Below, piece by piece: positions 44,851 to 54,480 of a stretch of 64,000 nucleotides of DNA. The stretch is taken from the NCBI RefSeq assembly GCF_902459775.1, contig NZ_CABPSQ010000001.1, forward strand, positions 1,240,001-1,304,000. The letters are read 5' to 3'. A program made the position numbers and the translations under genes. This DNA is from Pandoraea captiosa (GTDB lineage Bacteria; Pseudomonadota; Gammaproteobacteria; Burkholderiales; Burkholderiaceae). Every line of letters starts with the position of its first letter. Within the stretch, counting starts at the first letter, position 1. Below the pieces are notes generated by a model. The model was not told where the DNA came from, searched no databases, and worked only from the letters and a program-made list of their open reading frames with translations.

Positions 44851-45273
44851 TCACAGCACGAGAACCAGGGCTCCGGCAACGATCAGCGCACCGCCAAGGG
44901 CTTCTTTGAGCGAGAACGGCTCGCCGAGCACAACCCAGCCGATGAGCATCGCCATGGCCACGCTCAGCTTGTCGAGGGGCGCTACACCGGAGACGGGACC
45001 GAGTTGGAGCGCCCGGAAGTAGCACAGCCACGACAACCCGGTCGCGACGCCCGACAGGACAAGAAACAACCATGTGTTTGCGCTCAGACTGCTCGGTCTC
45101 TGCCATTCCCCGCGCATACCGACGATCGCCAGCGTGACGCCGAAAATGATCACCGTGCGGATGAGCGTGGCCATGTTCGAGTTGACCTGCGCGACCCCAA
45201 GCTTGCCGAAGATTGCCGTGAGCGCCGCGAAAAACGCCGAGCCCAACGCGAAAAGTTGCCAGCTACGCAGCAT
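44851..45273 (-). CDS. Small EamA-type membrane protein
   Basis: A 140-residue membrane protein made of a single EamA half: helices near 5-24, 32-50, 65-85, 90-110 and 118-138, with the motif GWVVLGEPFSLKEALGGALIVAGALV near the end. Single-half proteins may work as homo- or hetero-dimers; exact role and substrate unknown. I prefer the ATG at 45273; a GTG four codons earlier has no spacing for a ribosome site. Confidence 0.8.
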   Translation of the reverse strand: MLRSWQLFALGSAFFAALTAIFGKLGVAQVNSNMATLIRTVIIFGVTLAIVGMRGEWQRPSSLSANTWLFLVLSGVATGLSWLCYFRALQLGPVSGVAPLDKLSVAMAMLIGWVVLGEPFSLKEALGGALIVAGALVLVL

Positions 45274-45437
45274 AACGATCGTCACCTTTCAAAAATCACG
45301 CGTACTTAACCGAAAAGCGGCGTGAGTGTCCACCACCGGCACCCCGCCGTAGGGGGATTGGGAGGCCCACCGGTCATCGATGCGATAATGGCGCTGTCTT
45401 TCAACACGCCACCCCCGGTTGGCCGAATCCGTCGCTT

Positions 45438-45653
45438 ATGTCCGAATTGCACGACCGTCCCGACAGCCCCTGCATTGGCGTTTGCTCGACACTTTTCGAC
45501 GACGTCTGCAAAGGCTGCGGCCGCACCGCCTACGAAGTCTCCAACTGGGTGTTCTTCACCGAGCAGGAGAAGGCCGCGGTGTGGGAGCGCATCAGCCGCG
45601 ACGGCACGGCGATGCGCTTTTGCGACAGTGGTTCTACGACTTCGCAGACTTGA
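45438..45653 (+). CDS. DUF1289 protein, 71 aa
   Basis: A small Cys-rich protein with the DUF1289 pattern: [28 protein letters not shown], four Cys (about 12, 16, 24, 27) that could bind zinc or an Fe-S cluster (inference), then EKAAVWERI. The length is near the family's. Its last 20 bases overlap, on the opposite strand, the 3' end of the aldehyde dehydrogenase gene. Function unknown. Confidence 0.85.
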   Translation: MSELHDRPDSPCIGVCSTLFDDVCKGCGRTAYEVSNWVFFTEQEKAAVWERISRDGTAMRFCDSGSTTSQT

Positions 45654-47067
45654 ACTGAAGCGACTTGTACTCAAGGAACTCCTCGAAGCCGTAGACGCCA
45701 TTTTCACGTCCGTGCCCCGACTGCTTGAAGCCGCCGAACGGGGCCTGTACGTTGAACTCTCCGCCGTTGATGTCCACCTGCCCGGTACGGATCTGACGCG
45801 CCACGCGCACCGCCCGCGCCTCGTCACCGGACCACACGCCACCTCCCAGACCATAGATCGAATCGTTCGCGATGCGCACCGCGTCGGCTTCATCCTGATA
45901 GGTGATGACCGATAGTACCGGGCCGAAAATTTCTTCCTGAGCGACCGTCGCATCGGGTGTCACACGCCCAAGAACCGTCGGCTGCACGAAGAAGCCTGCC
46001 TCGAACCCTTCAGGCACCGTATCGCCACCCGCGATCAACTCGGCCCCTTCCGCCAGGCCCTTGCGGATGTACGTTTGCACGCGCTCCTGTTGCGCAGCGG
46101 AGGCCAGCGGTCCAAGACGTGTCGATTCCTCGCGTGGATCGCCCAGCGTAAAGCGTGCCACGGCATCCTTGAGCAGCGCCTTGACGTCGTCGTAGCGCGA
46201 CGCGGGCACCAGCATGCGCGTGTGCGCCGAGCATGTCTGTCCCGAGTTCAGATAGCAGGCGTTGAGGGTGCCCTTGACTGCTGCTGCGAGGTCGGCGTCA
46301 TCGAGCACGACCGACGCAGACTTGCCGCCAAGCTCCAGCGCCACGCGCTTGACCGTCTGCGACGCCACTTCGGACACACGCTTGCCGGCTCGCGTCGACC
46401 CGGTGAACGACACCATATCGACGTCCGGATGTCTCGCCAGCACCTCTCCGACGACCGGCCCCAATCCTGTCACCAGATTGAAGACGCCTGCGGGCAATCC
46501 CGCTTGCGCAATGACCTCGGCCAGAATGAAAGCATTGAACGGCGCGACTTCGGACGGCTTAAGCACCACCGTACAGCCCGCCGCCAGCGCCGGGGCAACT
46601 TTCAGTGTGATCTGATTGAGGGGATAGTTCCATGGCGTAATCGCGCCGACCACCCCGACCGGCTCACGCACTACCAGCGAGTTACCGACGCGCGCCTCGA
46701 AGGCGAACGATTCCACCAACTCGGCGTACCTGTTCCAGTGATAGACCGGGCCACCGACCTGAATCGCGCGCACGAGCTTGATCGGCATGCCCGTTTCGCC
46801 CGTCATCACGTCTGCCAATTCGTCGGTGCGGGCCTTTAATCCCGCAGCAATCTTGCGCAGATAGCCGGCGCGTTCGGCGGGGGATGTCGCAGCCCACGTG
46901 TCGCGCGCCTTACGCGCGGCGGCGACGGCGGCTTCGGCGTCCTCGACGGCCCCCTCGGGAATACGCCCCATGAGCTTCGCATCGGCCGAATGAAAAACGT
47001 CCAGCGCGCCGCGCCCGACCGGCGTCACCCACTGTCCGTCGATGAAAAATTTGTCGTACGTCTTCAT
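45634..47067 (-). CDS. Aldehyde dehydrogenase, NAD(P)+-dependent
   Basis: A 477-residue ALDH-superfamily enzyme oxidising an aldehyde to an acid. Conserved: WNYPLNQ near 148, FTGSTRAGK, the general-base Glu in LELGGKS near 252, the catalytic Cys in [12 protein letters not shown] near 286, EEIFGPVLS near 386 and [14 protein letters not shown]. The ATG at 47067 follows GGAGACATTGC; open sequence further upstream is unrelated. No neighbour identifies the substrate. The gene's end overlaps the convergent DUF1289 gene by 20 bases. Confidence 0.9.
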   Translation of the reverse strand: MKTYDKFFIDGQWVTPVGRGALDVFHSADAKLMGRIPEGAVEDAEAAVAAARKARDTWAATSPAERAGYLRKIAAGLKARTDELADVMTGETGMPIKLVRAIQVGGPVYHWNRYAELVESFAFEARVGNSLVVREPVGVVGAITPWNYPLNQITLKVAPALAAGCTVVLKPSEVAPFNAFILAEVIAQAGLPAGVFNLVTGLGPVVGEVLARHPDVDMVSFTGSTRAGKRVSEVASQTVKRVALELGGKSASVVLDDADLAAAVKGTLNACYLNSGQTCSAHTRMLVPASRYDDVKALLKDAVARFTLGDPREESTRLGPLASAAQQERVQTYIRKGLAEGAELIAGGDTVPEGFEAGFFVQPTVLGRVTPDATVAQEEIFGPVLSVITYQDEADAVRIANDSIYGLGGGVWSGDEARAVRVARQIRTGQVDINGGEFNVQAPFGGFKQSGHGRENGVYGFEEFLEYKSLQFKSAKS

Positions 47068-47367
47068 GCAATGTCTCCTGCTGGTGCGTCCGGACGACGC
47101 GTGATTGGCGAACCAACGACGAACGGCCATTGTAGTCCGCCCCTCGCCGGGCTTCCCGGTCTCAGCGAAAAATCGGGTTAGGCCGACCCGCATCTTCCGA
47201 TGATCCGAGACGATCATCGGACGACACCTCCCCCGACGTTCAGCCACAAGTTCAGCCGCAAGTTCGGCCACGTTCGACCACGTCCGGCCATGTAAACGCA
47301 AACAGGGCGCCTGCCATGCAAGCGCCCTGTCGGAGGACTACGGAGCGTGACGCCAGGCGTCAGCCTG
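47068..47367. other. Gap between ABC-F and aldehyde dehydrogenase genes
   Basis: 300 bases. It holds the likely terminator of the ABC-F gene (47302-47330) and the aldehyde dehydrogenase leader. No gene is evident. Confidence 0.5.
47302..47330 (-). terminator. Probable terminator of the ABC-F gene
   Basis: A 9-bp stem ACAGGGCGC/GCGCCCTGT with an 11-base loop, about 40 bases after the ABC-F stop on the minus strand; a short TTTG follows there. Confidence 0.55.
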
Positions 47368-48963
47368 TCAGACTTCCACGCCCTGGCTGGCCAGATACTC
47401 CTCGTACGTGCCGGCATAGTCGACCAGCGTGCCGTCGCTCTTCACTTCAATGATGCGCGTGGCAAGACCCGACACGAACTCACGGTCGTGCGAGACGAAC
47501 ACCAGCGTGCCCGGATACTTGTCGAGCGCAATCTGAAGCGACTCGATCGATTCCATATCCATGTGGTTCGTCGGCTCGTCCATCATCATGACGTTGTGAC
47601 GCCCCAGCATCAGCTTGCCCCAGATCATGCGGCCCTTTTCCCCACCGGAGAGCACGCGCACGGACTTGCCCACGTCGTCCCCACCGAACAGCAGGCGACC
47701 CAGCGAGCCGCGAATGACCTGGTCGTCGTCGCCTTCCTTGCCCCACTGCGTCATCCAGTCGGTGAGCGTCTGGTCTTCCGGGAATGCCTCGGACGTATCC
47801 TGCGGGAAATAGCCGATGTTCGCGTTTTCGGCCCACTTCACGGTTCCCGAGTCGAGCGGCAGGTCCGCCATCAGGCTGCGCAGCAGCGTAGTCTTTCCTG
47901 CACCGTTCTCGCCGATGATCGCCACGCGCTCGCCCGCGCGCACCGCGCCCGAGTAATTCTTGAAGATCTGACGGTCGTACGACTTGGAAATGCCCTCGAA
48001 TTCGAACGCGAGGTTGTGCAGTTTCTTCTCGAACTCGAAACGAATGAACGGATTCTGACGCGACGACGGCTTGATGTCCTCGACCTTGATCTTGTCGATC
48101 TGCTTGAGACGGCTCGTGGCCTGACGTGCTTTCGACTTGTTCGCCGAGAAGCGGCGCACGAAGTCCTGCAAGTCGGTAATACGTTCCTTCGCCTTCGTGT
48201 TCGCCGCCATCTGACGCTCACGCGCCTGGGCCGACGCCAGCATGTAGTCGTCGTAGTTGCCCGGGTAAATCTTCAACGTGCCGTAGTCCATATCGGCCAT
48301 GTGCGTGCACACGGCATTGAGGAAGTGGCGATCGTGCGAAATGATGATCATGGTGGAGTTACGCTCGTTGAGCACGTCTTCCAGCCAGCGGATCGTATTG
48401 ATGTCGAGGTTGTTGGTCGGTTCGTCGAGCAGCAGCACGTCCGGATTCGAGAACAGCGCCTGCGCCAGCAGCACGCGCAGCTTCCAGCCCGGGGCAACGT
48501 TGCTCATCGGGCCCTGATGCTGGTCCGTCGGAATGCCCACACCCAGCAGCAGCTCGCCCGCACGCGCTTCGGCCGTGTAGCCGTCGTACTCCGCAAACTT
48601 CGCTTCGAGTTCGGCGGCGTGCATGTAGTCGTCGTCCGTCGCCTCCGGGTTCGCATAGATGGCGTCGCGCTCGCTCATGGCGGCCCACATTTCGGTGTGG
48701 CCCATCATCACGACGTCGAGCACGCGCATGTCTTCATACGCGAACTGGTCCTGCTTGAGCTTGCCCAGACGTACGTTGGGTTCGAGCATGACGTTGCCGG
48801 CGCTCGGTTCCAGATCGCCGCCGAGAATCTTCATGAACGTCGACTTGCCGCAACCGTTGGCGCCGATCAGGCCATAGCGGTTGCCCCCGCCGAACTTGAC
48901 GGAGATGTTCTCGAAGAGCGGCTTGGCGCCGAATTGCATCGTGATATTGGCAGTAGACAGCAC
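47368..48963 (-). CDS. ybiT: ABC-F family ATPase, YbiT type
   Basis: A 531-residue soluble protein with two ATPase domains and no membrane part. Walker A motifs GANGCGKS (near 36) and GENGAGKT (near 350), Walker [12 protein letters not shown] and [11 protein letters not shown], and signatures APGWKLR (first, degenerate as in YbiT) and [12 protein letters not shown] proteins bind the ribosome E site and affect translation. The GTG at 48963 gives the YbiT length (530) and starts at [12 protein letters not shown], typical of the family; the ribosome site is not strong. Confidence 0.88.
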   Translation of the reverse strand: MLSTANITMQFGAKPLFENISVKFGGGNRYGLIGANGCGKSTFMKILGGDLEPSAGNVMLEPNVRLGKLKQDQFAYEDMRVLDVVMMGHTEMWAAMSERDAIYANPEATDDDYMHAAELEAKFAEYDGYTAEARAGELLLGVGIPTDQHQGPMSNVAPGWKLRVLLAQALFSNPDVLLLDEPTNNLDINTIRWLEDVLNERNSTMIIISHDRHFLNAVCTHMADMDYGTLKIYPGNYDDYMLASAQARERQMAANTKAKERITDLQDFVRRFSANKSKARQATSRLKQIDKIKVEDIKPSSRQNPFIRFEFEKKLHNLAFEFEGISKSYDRQIFKNYSGAVRAGERVAIIGENGAGKTTLLRSLMADLPLDSGTVKWAENANIGYFPQDTSEAFPEDQTLTDWMTQWGKEGDDDQVIRGSLGRLLFGGDDVGKSVRVLSGGEKGRMIWGKLMLGRHNVMMMDEPTNHMDMESIESLQIALDKYPGTLVFVSHDREFVSGLATRIIEVKSDGTLVDYAGTYEEYLASQGVEV

Positions 48964-49157
48964 AGGCGGTATCCGGGAGATGAAATGCGGTGGCACGATA
49001 TTGCGCCACGAAACCTGACATTTTAACACCGATGCGTGTCACGTGCCCCCTGCTCACCCGTCCCTCGCGGGAAGTCTCCCACGGGCGGCGACGGGTGTCG
49101 CGCCCATCTTCCGCGCACCGAAGGCTGCGCCCGAGCGTGCCGCCCGCCCGGCGCCCA

Positions 49158-49186
49158 ATAAAAAACCGCCGGCGAACCGGCGGTTT
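49158..49186 (-). terminator. Rho-independent terminator of the BMP operon
   Basis: A 10-bp stem AAACCGCCGG/CCGGCGGTTT with a four-base loop; on the minus strand it runs into at least six T. It lies about 110 bases past the lipoprotein stop. Confidence 0.85.
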
Positions 49187-49196
49187 CATCGCGGCA

Positions 49197-49260
49197 TAAG
49201 GCGGCCCAACGGACGCCCAGGCTGATCTTAAGGCGGCCCGACGGCCGCCCGGGCTGATAC
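49197..49260. repeat. Two imperfect 32-bp tandem repeats
   Basis: Two adjacent 32-base units beginning TAAGGCGGCCC, with five mismatches, lie between the BMP lipoprotein stop and its terminator. They may shape the 3' end of the transcript; no function is known. Confidence 0.55.
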
Positions 49261-49298
49261 CTTCGGATACCCCCTCGGATACCCTCCGACACCCCGCC

Positions 49299-50447
49299 TT
49301 ACTGCTTCGGCAGCGACCCCTCGACGCCTTCGACGAACCAGTTGATCTGGTGCTTCTCGTCGTCGCTGAGCGTCTTGCCGGCCGGCACGATTTCCTTGCC
49401 GTCCTGCCCCTTGATCGGGCCGGTGAACGGATCGTACTTGCCGTCGCGAATCGCGTCGTGGCGTGCGCTCACGGCCTTGCGCGCGGCTTCCGGCACGGCC
49501 TTGTCATTGATGGCGACGAGCTTGATTTCGTCTTCCTTGATGCCACCCCAGACCGGCGTGTTCTTCCACGTGCCCTGCATGACTTCGTCGACGGTACGGA
49601 TGTAGTACTTGCTCCAGTCGATGGCCGCCGACGCCAGGTGCGCATTCGGGCCGAACTTGCTCATGTCCGAATCCCAGCCGAACGCATGGATCTTCTTCTC
49701 TTCGGCCACTTGCATGACCACGGCGGAATCGACGTTCTGCATCAGCACGTCGGCGCCCTGTCCGACGAGCGATTCCGCCGCCTGACGCTCCTTGCCCGGA
49801 TCGAACCAGCTATTGATCCAGACCACCTTCACCTTGACCTTCGGATTGGCTTCACGTGCGGCGATGGTGAACGCATCGATATTGCGGATCACTTCGGGAA
49901 TCGGTACCGATGCCACGTAACCGATCACGTTCGATTTCGTCACATGACCGCCCACGACCCCGGCCAGATGCGCGCCTTCATACGTGCGGACATCGTACGT
50001 GCCGAGGTTCGGCGCCGACTTGAAGCCCGTCGCATGCTCGAAGGTCACGTCGGGGAAGTCCGCCGCCGTCTTGACCATCGAGTCCATGTAGCCGAACGAC
50101 GTACCGAACACGAGCTTGTTGCCCTTGCTGGCCAGATCGCGGAACACGCGCTCCGAATCCGCGCCTTCCGGCACGTTTTCCACACGGGTCACAGTGACCT
50201 TGTCGCCAAACCTGGCCTCCACGGCCTTTGCACCCTGCTCGTGCGCATAGGTCCAGCCGGCGTCGCCCGGGTTGCCGATGTAGACGAACGCCACGCCCAT
50301 CGGGCCTTTACCCGCAGGCGCTGCCGACGCCTGCGCGTCGGACGCGGCCGCAGGGGCGTTCGCCGTGGTGTTCTCCTGCTTGCCGCAGGCGGAAACCAGC
50401 ATGGCGGCCGCCAGGCTCGCCATTGTGATCAGGACTTTACGTCGCAT
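49299..50447 (-). CDS. BMP-family substrate-binding lipoprotein of a purine nucleoside ABC importer
   Basis: A 382-residue lipoprotein. The signal ends in LVSAC with the lipid-modified Cys near 21, then an Ala/Ser-rich linker. The mature part has the BMP/PnrA fold: FVYIGNPGDAGWTYAHEQG near 60, FGTSFGYMDS near 122, GGHVTKSNVIGYVA, WINSWFDPGKE, DVLMQNVDSA and GWDSDM. PnrA-type proteins bind purine nucleosides. The position after two permeases and an ATPase, next to purine-degradation genes, supports a purine (nucleoside or base) substrate. The ATG at 50447 follows GAGGAGA. Confidence 0.9.
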   Translation of the reverse strand: MRRKVLITMASLAAAMLVSACGKQENTTANAPAAASDAQASAAPAGKGPMGVAFVYIGNPGDAGWTYAHEQGAKAVEARFGDKVTVTRVENVPEGADSERVFRDLASKGNKLVFGTSFGYMDSMVKTAADFPDVTFEHATGFKSAPNLGTYDVRTYEGAHLAGVVGGHVTKSNVIGYVASVPIPEVIRNIDAFTIAAREANPKVKVKVVWINSWFDPGKERQAAESLVGQGADVLMQNVDSAVVMQVAEEKKIHAFGWDSDMSKFGPNAHLASAAIDWSKYYIRTVDEVMQGTWKNTPVWGGIKEDEIKLVAINDKAVPEAARKAVSARHDAIRDGKYDPFTGPIKGQDGKEIVPAGKTLSDDEKHQINWFVEGVEGSLPKQ

Positions 50448-50511
50448 CGATTCTCTCCTCGTCATCGATTGTTTCGGTTGAATACTTGTATGGCCTGCCG
50501 CCGCGTCCGAC

Positions 50512-51441
50512 TCAGGACCCGGCGAAGAAGGGTTTGCCCAGCGACGCCGGGGCGTTCAGGCGTATCGTCTGGCGATTGCGCGAGATGATCACCAGCACGA
50601 TGATGGTCGCGAGATACGGCAGGCTCGCCAGCGCCTGCGACGGGATACGAATGCCCATCGCCTGCGCCTGAAATTGCAGCGCCATCACCACGCCGAACAG
50701 TAACGCGCCGAGGGCCGTACGTCCGGGACGCCAGGTGGCGAACACCACCAGCGCCAGCGCAATCCACCCGCGTCCCGCCGTCAGGTTCTCCTGCCACAAA
50801 CGCAGGTAGCCCACGGAATAATAGGCGCCCGCGAGGCCCGACATCGCACCGCCGAAGAGCGTCGCGAGATAACGAATGCGCACGACCGGATAGCCGATGG
50901 CATGCGCGACGGACGGCGCTTCGCCAATCGAGCGCAGCACCAGTCCGGCGCGCGAGCGGTACAGGAACCACGCAATCGCCGCGAGCAGCGCCACCGAGAG
51001 ATACCCCAGCGGATTGAGCGAGAAAATCGAGGGCCCCAGCACAGGAATCGACGACAGTCCCGGGATCGGCATGTCGCGCAGCATCGGAATGGTGGCATCG
51101 GTGTACGGACGCCCGACATAGGCCGACAAACCGATGCCGAATATCGTCAATGCCAGCCCGGTGGCGACCTGATTGGCCATCAGCGAGAGCGTGAGCCACG
51201 CGAAAATGGCCGACATGACGACGCCGGCGGCAATGCCTGCGAGCACGCCGAGCCAAAGACTGCCGGTCTGCACGGTGACGGCGAACGCCCCGATGGCGCC
51301 CATGAGCATCATGCCTTCGACACCGAGATTCAGTACGCCCGACTTCTCCGTCACCAGCTCGCCCAGGGCGGCCAGCATCAACGGAATGGCCGCGATCACG
51401 GCACTTGCGGCCAGCGGCGTGAGCAGATTGATCCAGTCCAT
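50512..51441 (-). CDS. ABC transporter permease (nucleoside/purine type)
   Basis: A 309-residue membrane protein, second permease of the BMP transporter, of the YufQ/BPD_transp_2 type. It has about eight to ten helices and the motifs GVLNLGVEGMMLMGAIGAF (about 35-53) and ALVVFATWRPGRTALGALLFG (about 230). It pairs with the preceding permease to form the channel. Transcribed with the operon; 10 bases separate it from the upstream permease stop. Confidence 0.92.
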   Translation of the reverse strand: MDWINLLTPLAASAVIAAIPLMLAALGELVTEKSGVLNLGVEGMMLMGAIGAFAVTVQTGSLWLGVLAGIAAGVVMSAIFAWLTLSLMANQVATGLALTIFGIGLSAYVGRPYTDATIPMLRDMPIPGLSSIPVLGPSIFSLNPLGYLSVALLAAIAWFLYRSRAGLVLRSIGEAPSVAHAIGYPVVRIRYLATLFGGAMSGLAGAYYSVGYLRLWQENLTAGRGWIALALVVFATWRPGRTALGALLFGVVMALQFQAQAMGIRIPSQALASLPYLATIIVLVIISRNRQTIRLNAPASLGKPFFAGS

Positions 51442-51451
51442 GCCGCGCTCC

Positions 51452-52558
51452 TCAGGCGTCTCGCGTCATCGCACGGGCGCGACGACGCAGGCGGTAGTTC
51501 ACGAAAACGTCGCAGCCCAGCAGGCTGAACAGCAGCAGCCCCTGGAACACGCCGCTGATAGCTTTGGGCAACTGAAGCGAGGTTTGCACCGCTTCGCCGC
51601 CAAGATAGAGCAGCGCCATGAGCAGGCTTGCCAGCACGATGCCGACCGGATGCAGACGTCCGACGAACGCCACGATGATCGCCGTGAAGCCGTATCCCGG
51701 CGCCCACGTCGCCTGCAACTGCCCCACCGGCCCGGCGACCTCGCCTGTGCCCGCCAGACCCGCCGCCGCGCCGCCGATCAGCAACGCAAGCCATACGGCG
51801 CGCGGCTCGGAATAACCGGCATAGCGCGCGGCAAGCGGTGCGAGACCACCCACTTCCATACGGTACCCGGCAAAGCTCTTGCGCATGAAGCACCACGCCA
51901 GAGGCACCGCCACAGCCGCCATGAAAATCGACGCATTGAGCCGCGTGCCGCGCCACATCGCCCAATGCCAGTCACCGAAAAAGCGCGGGAAAAGCGCGTC
52001 GCGGCTGAAGTTGATCGACTGGGGGAAGTTCATGCCATGCGGATCCTGCCACGGGCCGCTGACAAGATAGATCAGCAACTGCGTGGCCACGTAGGTGAGC
52101 ATCAGGCTCACCAGAATCTCGTTGGCATTGAAGCGCACGCGCAGCAGCGCCGGAATCGCCGCCCACACCATGCCGCCCACCGCGCCGGCCGCCATCATCA
52201 GCGGCAACAGCCACGGACCGCCGTGGCCGTCGAAATGGATGGCGACGCCAGAAGCGAAGATCCCGCCCAGCAGCAGTTGTCCCTCCGCACCGATGTTCCA
52301 CACGTTCGCGCGGTAGCCGATGGCCAGCCCCAACGCAATGAGGCACAGTGGCGACGCCTTGAGCAACAGTTCCGACCAGCCGTTCAGACTGCTGATCGGT
52401 GCGAGGAAAAAAGCCGCCATTGCCTGCGCGGGATTCTTGCCGAGGAAGCTGAAGATGAGCACGCCGCCCACGAGTGTCATGAGCGTGGCCACCAGCGGCA
52501 TGGCGAGCCGCATGGTGCGGGAGGGACTTGGCCGTGGCTCAAGCGTGAAATCGAGCAT
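51452..52558 (-). CDS. ABC transporter permease (nucleoside/purine type)
   Basis: A 368-residue inner-membrane permease of the YufP/BPD_transp_2 type. The helices flank the conserved YRANVWNIGAEGQLLLGGIFA near 84-104 and TAIIVAFVGRLHPVGIVLASL near 302. It forms the channel with the next permease. A cytosolic tail (RLRRRARAMTRDA) ends the protein. The ATG at 52558 lies 140 bases after the ATPase stop, so an internal promoter is possible. Confidence 0.92.
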   Translation of the reverse strand: MLDFTLEPRPSPSRTMRLAMPLVATLMTLVGGVLIFSFLGKNPAQAMAAFFLAPISSLNGWSELLLKASPLCLIALGLAIGYRANVWNIGAEGQLLLGGIFASGVAIHFDGHGGPWLLPLMMAAGAVGGMVWAAIPALLRVRFNANEILVSLMLTYVATQLLIYLVSGPWQDPHGMNFPQSINFSRDALFPRFFGDWHWAMWRGTRLNASIFMAAVAVPLAWCFMRKSFAGYRMEVGGLAPLAARYAGYSEPRAVWLALLIGGAAAGLAGTGEVAGPVGQLQATWAPGYGFTAIIVAFVGRLHPVGIVLASLLMALLYLGGEAVQTSLQLPKAISGVFQGLLLFSLLGCDVFVNYRLRRRARAMTRDA

Positions 52559-52698
52559 GATGTCTGGGGGTCGATGAAAACGTTACGGCATCGGCGTTGT
52601 ACGGACACCGGTGAAACCGTGAGAAATCGTGGCTAACTGAAATCGGCGGAATCAGCGAAATCGGAGTCATACCAAAAGGTCGGTAACGAGACGTTCGT

Positions 52699-54249
52699 TC
52701 AGGCGGCGCGCTCTCCGGGACCGCCGGGAAACATCCCCGCCATCCATAGGCCAATTTCACGCGCGTCGGTCTGCTCCGGCTTGCGAACGGGCGACAGGCG
52801 TCCCTGCGCCAGCACCGTGATCCGGTCACATATCTCGAACAACTCGTCGAGCTCCTCGGACAGCACCAGCACGGCAACGCCACGCGCGGACAAGTCGAGC
52901 AACTGCTGGCGAATGAAGGCCGCTGCGCCCACGTCGACACCCCACGTCGGCTGTGCGACCACCAGCACGCGCGGTTCCTGAAGAATTTCGCGCCCGACGA
53001 TAAATTTCTGGAGATTGCCGCCGGACAGGCTCTGCGCCGCTGCGTCCGGACCGCCCGCCTTCACGTTGAAGCGCTCGATGCATGCCGATGCGAACTTGCG
53101 CAGCGCGCCGCGACGAATCCACCCGCCGCGAAGCAGCCCGAGGTGCGCCGTACCGGACGCGCCCAGCAACGCGTTATCGGCGAGCGACATGCTCGGTACC
53201 GCGCCGCGCCCCAGTCGCTCCTCCGGCACGAACGCCAGCCCGAGGCGCCGACGCGTGGCCGCACCCATGCGCCCGACCGCGCGGTCGTTCAGCGCGATGG
53301 CCTCCGCCTGCGGCGCACGTGCCTCCCCGGAGAGTGCCGCCAGCAGCTCGGCCTGCCCATTGCCCGACACGCCCGCAATCCCGACGATCTCGCCTGCATG
53401 CACATCCAGGTTGACGTCATGCAACGACGTGCCGAAGGGGTCATCGCTTGCCATCGACAGACTGCGCAGCGACAGCAGCACGTCGCCCGGCTGATGCGCG
53501 CGACGCTCGATTTGCGGCAACGCGCGTCCGATCATCATCTGTGCCAGTGTCTCGGCCGTTTCCTCACGGGGGATTGCGTGGCCCGACACCCGCCCGCCAC
53601 GCAGCACGGTGGCGCGGTCGCACAGATCGCGAATTTCATCGAGCTTGTGGCTGATGTAGACAATGCTGCAACCCTCGGCGGCCAGCCGCCGCAGCGTCGT
53701 GAAGAGCTTCTGAACCGCCTGCGGCGTAAGCACCGAGGTCGGTTCGTCCATGATCAGCAGACGCGGGTCCTGCAGCAGGCAGCGCACGATTTCCACACGC
53801 TGGCGCTCCCCGACGGACAGGCTGTGCACATGACGCTGGGGGTCGACCTCCAGACCGTATTGGGCGGAGACTTCGCGAATGCGATGAGACAGTGCCTTCA
53901 GATCGTGACCGGCGGCGTCGAGCGCGAGGGAGATGTTCTCGGTAACGGTAAGCGTCTCGAACAATGAGAAATGCTGGAACACCATGCCAATGCCGAGCTT
54001 TCGCGCGGCCGCCGGGTTTTCGATGGTCACCGGCCGCCCTTCCCAGTGAATGTCCCCGGCGTCCGGGCGCACGGCGCCGTAGATGATTTTCATCAACGTG
54101 CTCTTTCCCGCGCCGTTCTCGCCCAGTACGGCATGGATCTCGCCCGGTAACACGCTCAATGCGATGTCGTCGTTGGCCACCACGCTCGGGTAGCGTTTGG
54201 TGATGCCGGTCAGCGCCAGACGTGGCGTCGATTGCTTGGAAAGGGTCAC
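52699..54249 (-). CDS. ABC transporter ATPase of the BMP purine importer (double domain)
   Basis: A 516-residue protein with two ATPase domains, as in YufO/RbsA-type. First domain: Walker A GENGAGKST (near 43), Q-loop VFQHFSLFETL, signature SLSVGERQRVEIVR, Walker B LLIMDEPTSVLT. Second: GVSGNGQAELLAAL (Walker A degenerate), signature SLSGGNLQKFIVGRE, then VLVVAQPTWGVDVGA with DEPT replaced by AQPT. Degeneration of the second site is typical of this class. I chose the GTG at 54249, just ahead of the first strand, since further upstream sequence is unrelated; the ribosome site is weak. Confidence 0.88.
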   Translation of the reverse strand: MTLSKQSTPRLALTGITKRYPSVVANDDIALSVLPGEIHAVLGENGAGKSTLMKIIYGAVRPDAGDIHWEGRPVTIENPAAARKLGIGMVFQHFSLFETLTVTENISLALDAAGHDLKALSHRIREVSAQYGLEVDPQRHVHSLSVGERQRVEIVRCLLQDPRLLIMDEPTSVLTPQAVQKLFTTLRRLAAEGCSIVYISHKLDEIRDLCDRATVLRGGRVSGHAIPREETAETLAQMMIGRALPQIERRAHQPGDVLLSLRSLSMASDDPFGTSLHDVNLDVHAGEIVGIAGVSGNGQAELLAALSGEARAPQAEAIALNDRAVGRMGAATRRRLGLAFVPEERLGRGAVPSMSLADNALLGASGTAHLGLLRGGWIRRGALRKFASACIERFNVKAGGPDAAAQSLSGGNLQKFIVGREILQEPRVLVVAQPTWGVDVGAAAFIRQQLLDLSARGVAVLVLSEELDELFEICDRITVLAQGRLSPVRKPEQTDAREIGLWMAGMFPGGPGERAA

Positions 54250-54480
54250 TGGCGAAGTCTGACAGAGTCTGAATGGGGGGCTTGGGCGGTCCGAAAATAC
54301 CCAATTCGCGCGGAAATGTCGAGCGTGTGTCAATAACACGGCATCTAAGGTCACCTTACGAACGACGGGCATCTATTTTAGTGATAGGGACTTTCCGCTA
54401 TAGAGACGCCCGACCTTGTCCTTCATAATGATTTCCTTATGCACTACAGGGTCCGACATACTCGGATCGTTATATTTCTC

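Larger units (their letters stand above)
48964..49298. other. Gap between BMP lipoprotein and ABC-F genes
   Basis: 335 bases. It holds the BMP terminator (49158-49186) and two imperfect 32-bp direct repeats (49197-49260). No gene is evident. Confidence 0.55.

Noticed and set aside
47347-49026. 559-codon plus-strand open frame opposite the ABC-F gene
   Set aside because: The ABC-F gene has all motifs; this frame is Arg/His/Val-rich shadow sequence.
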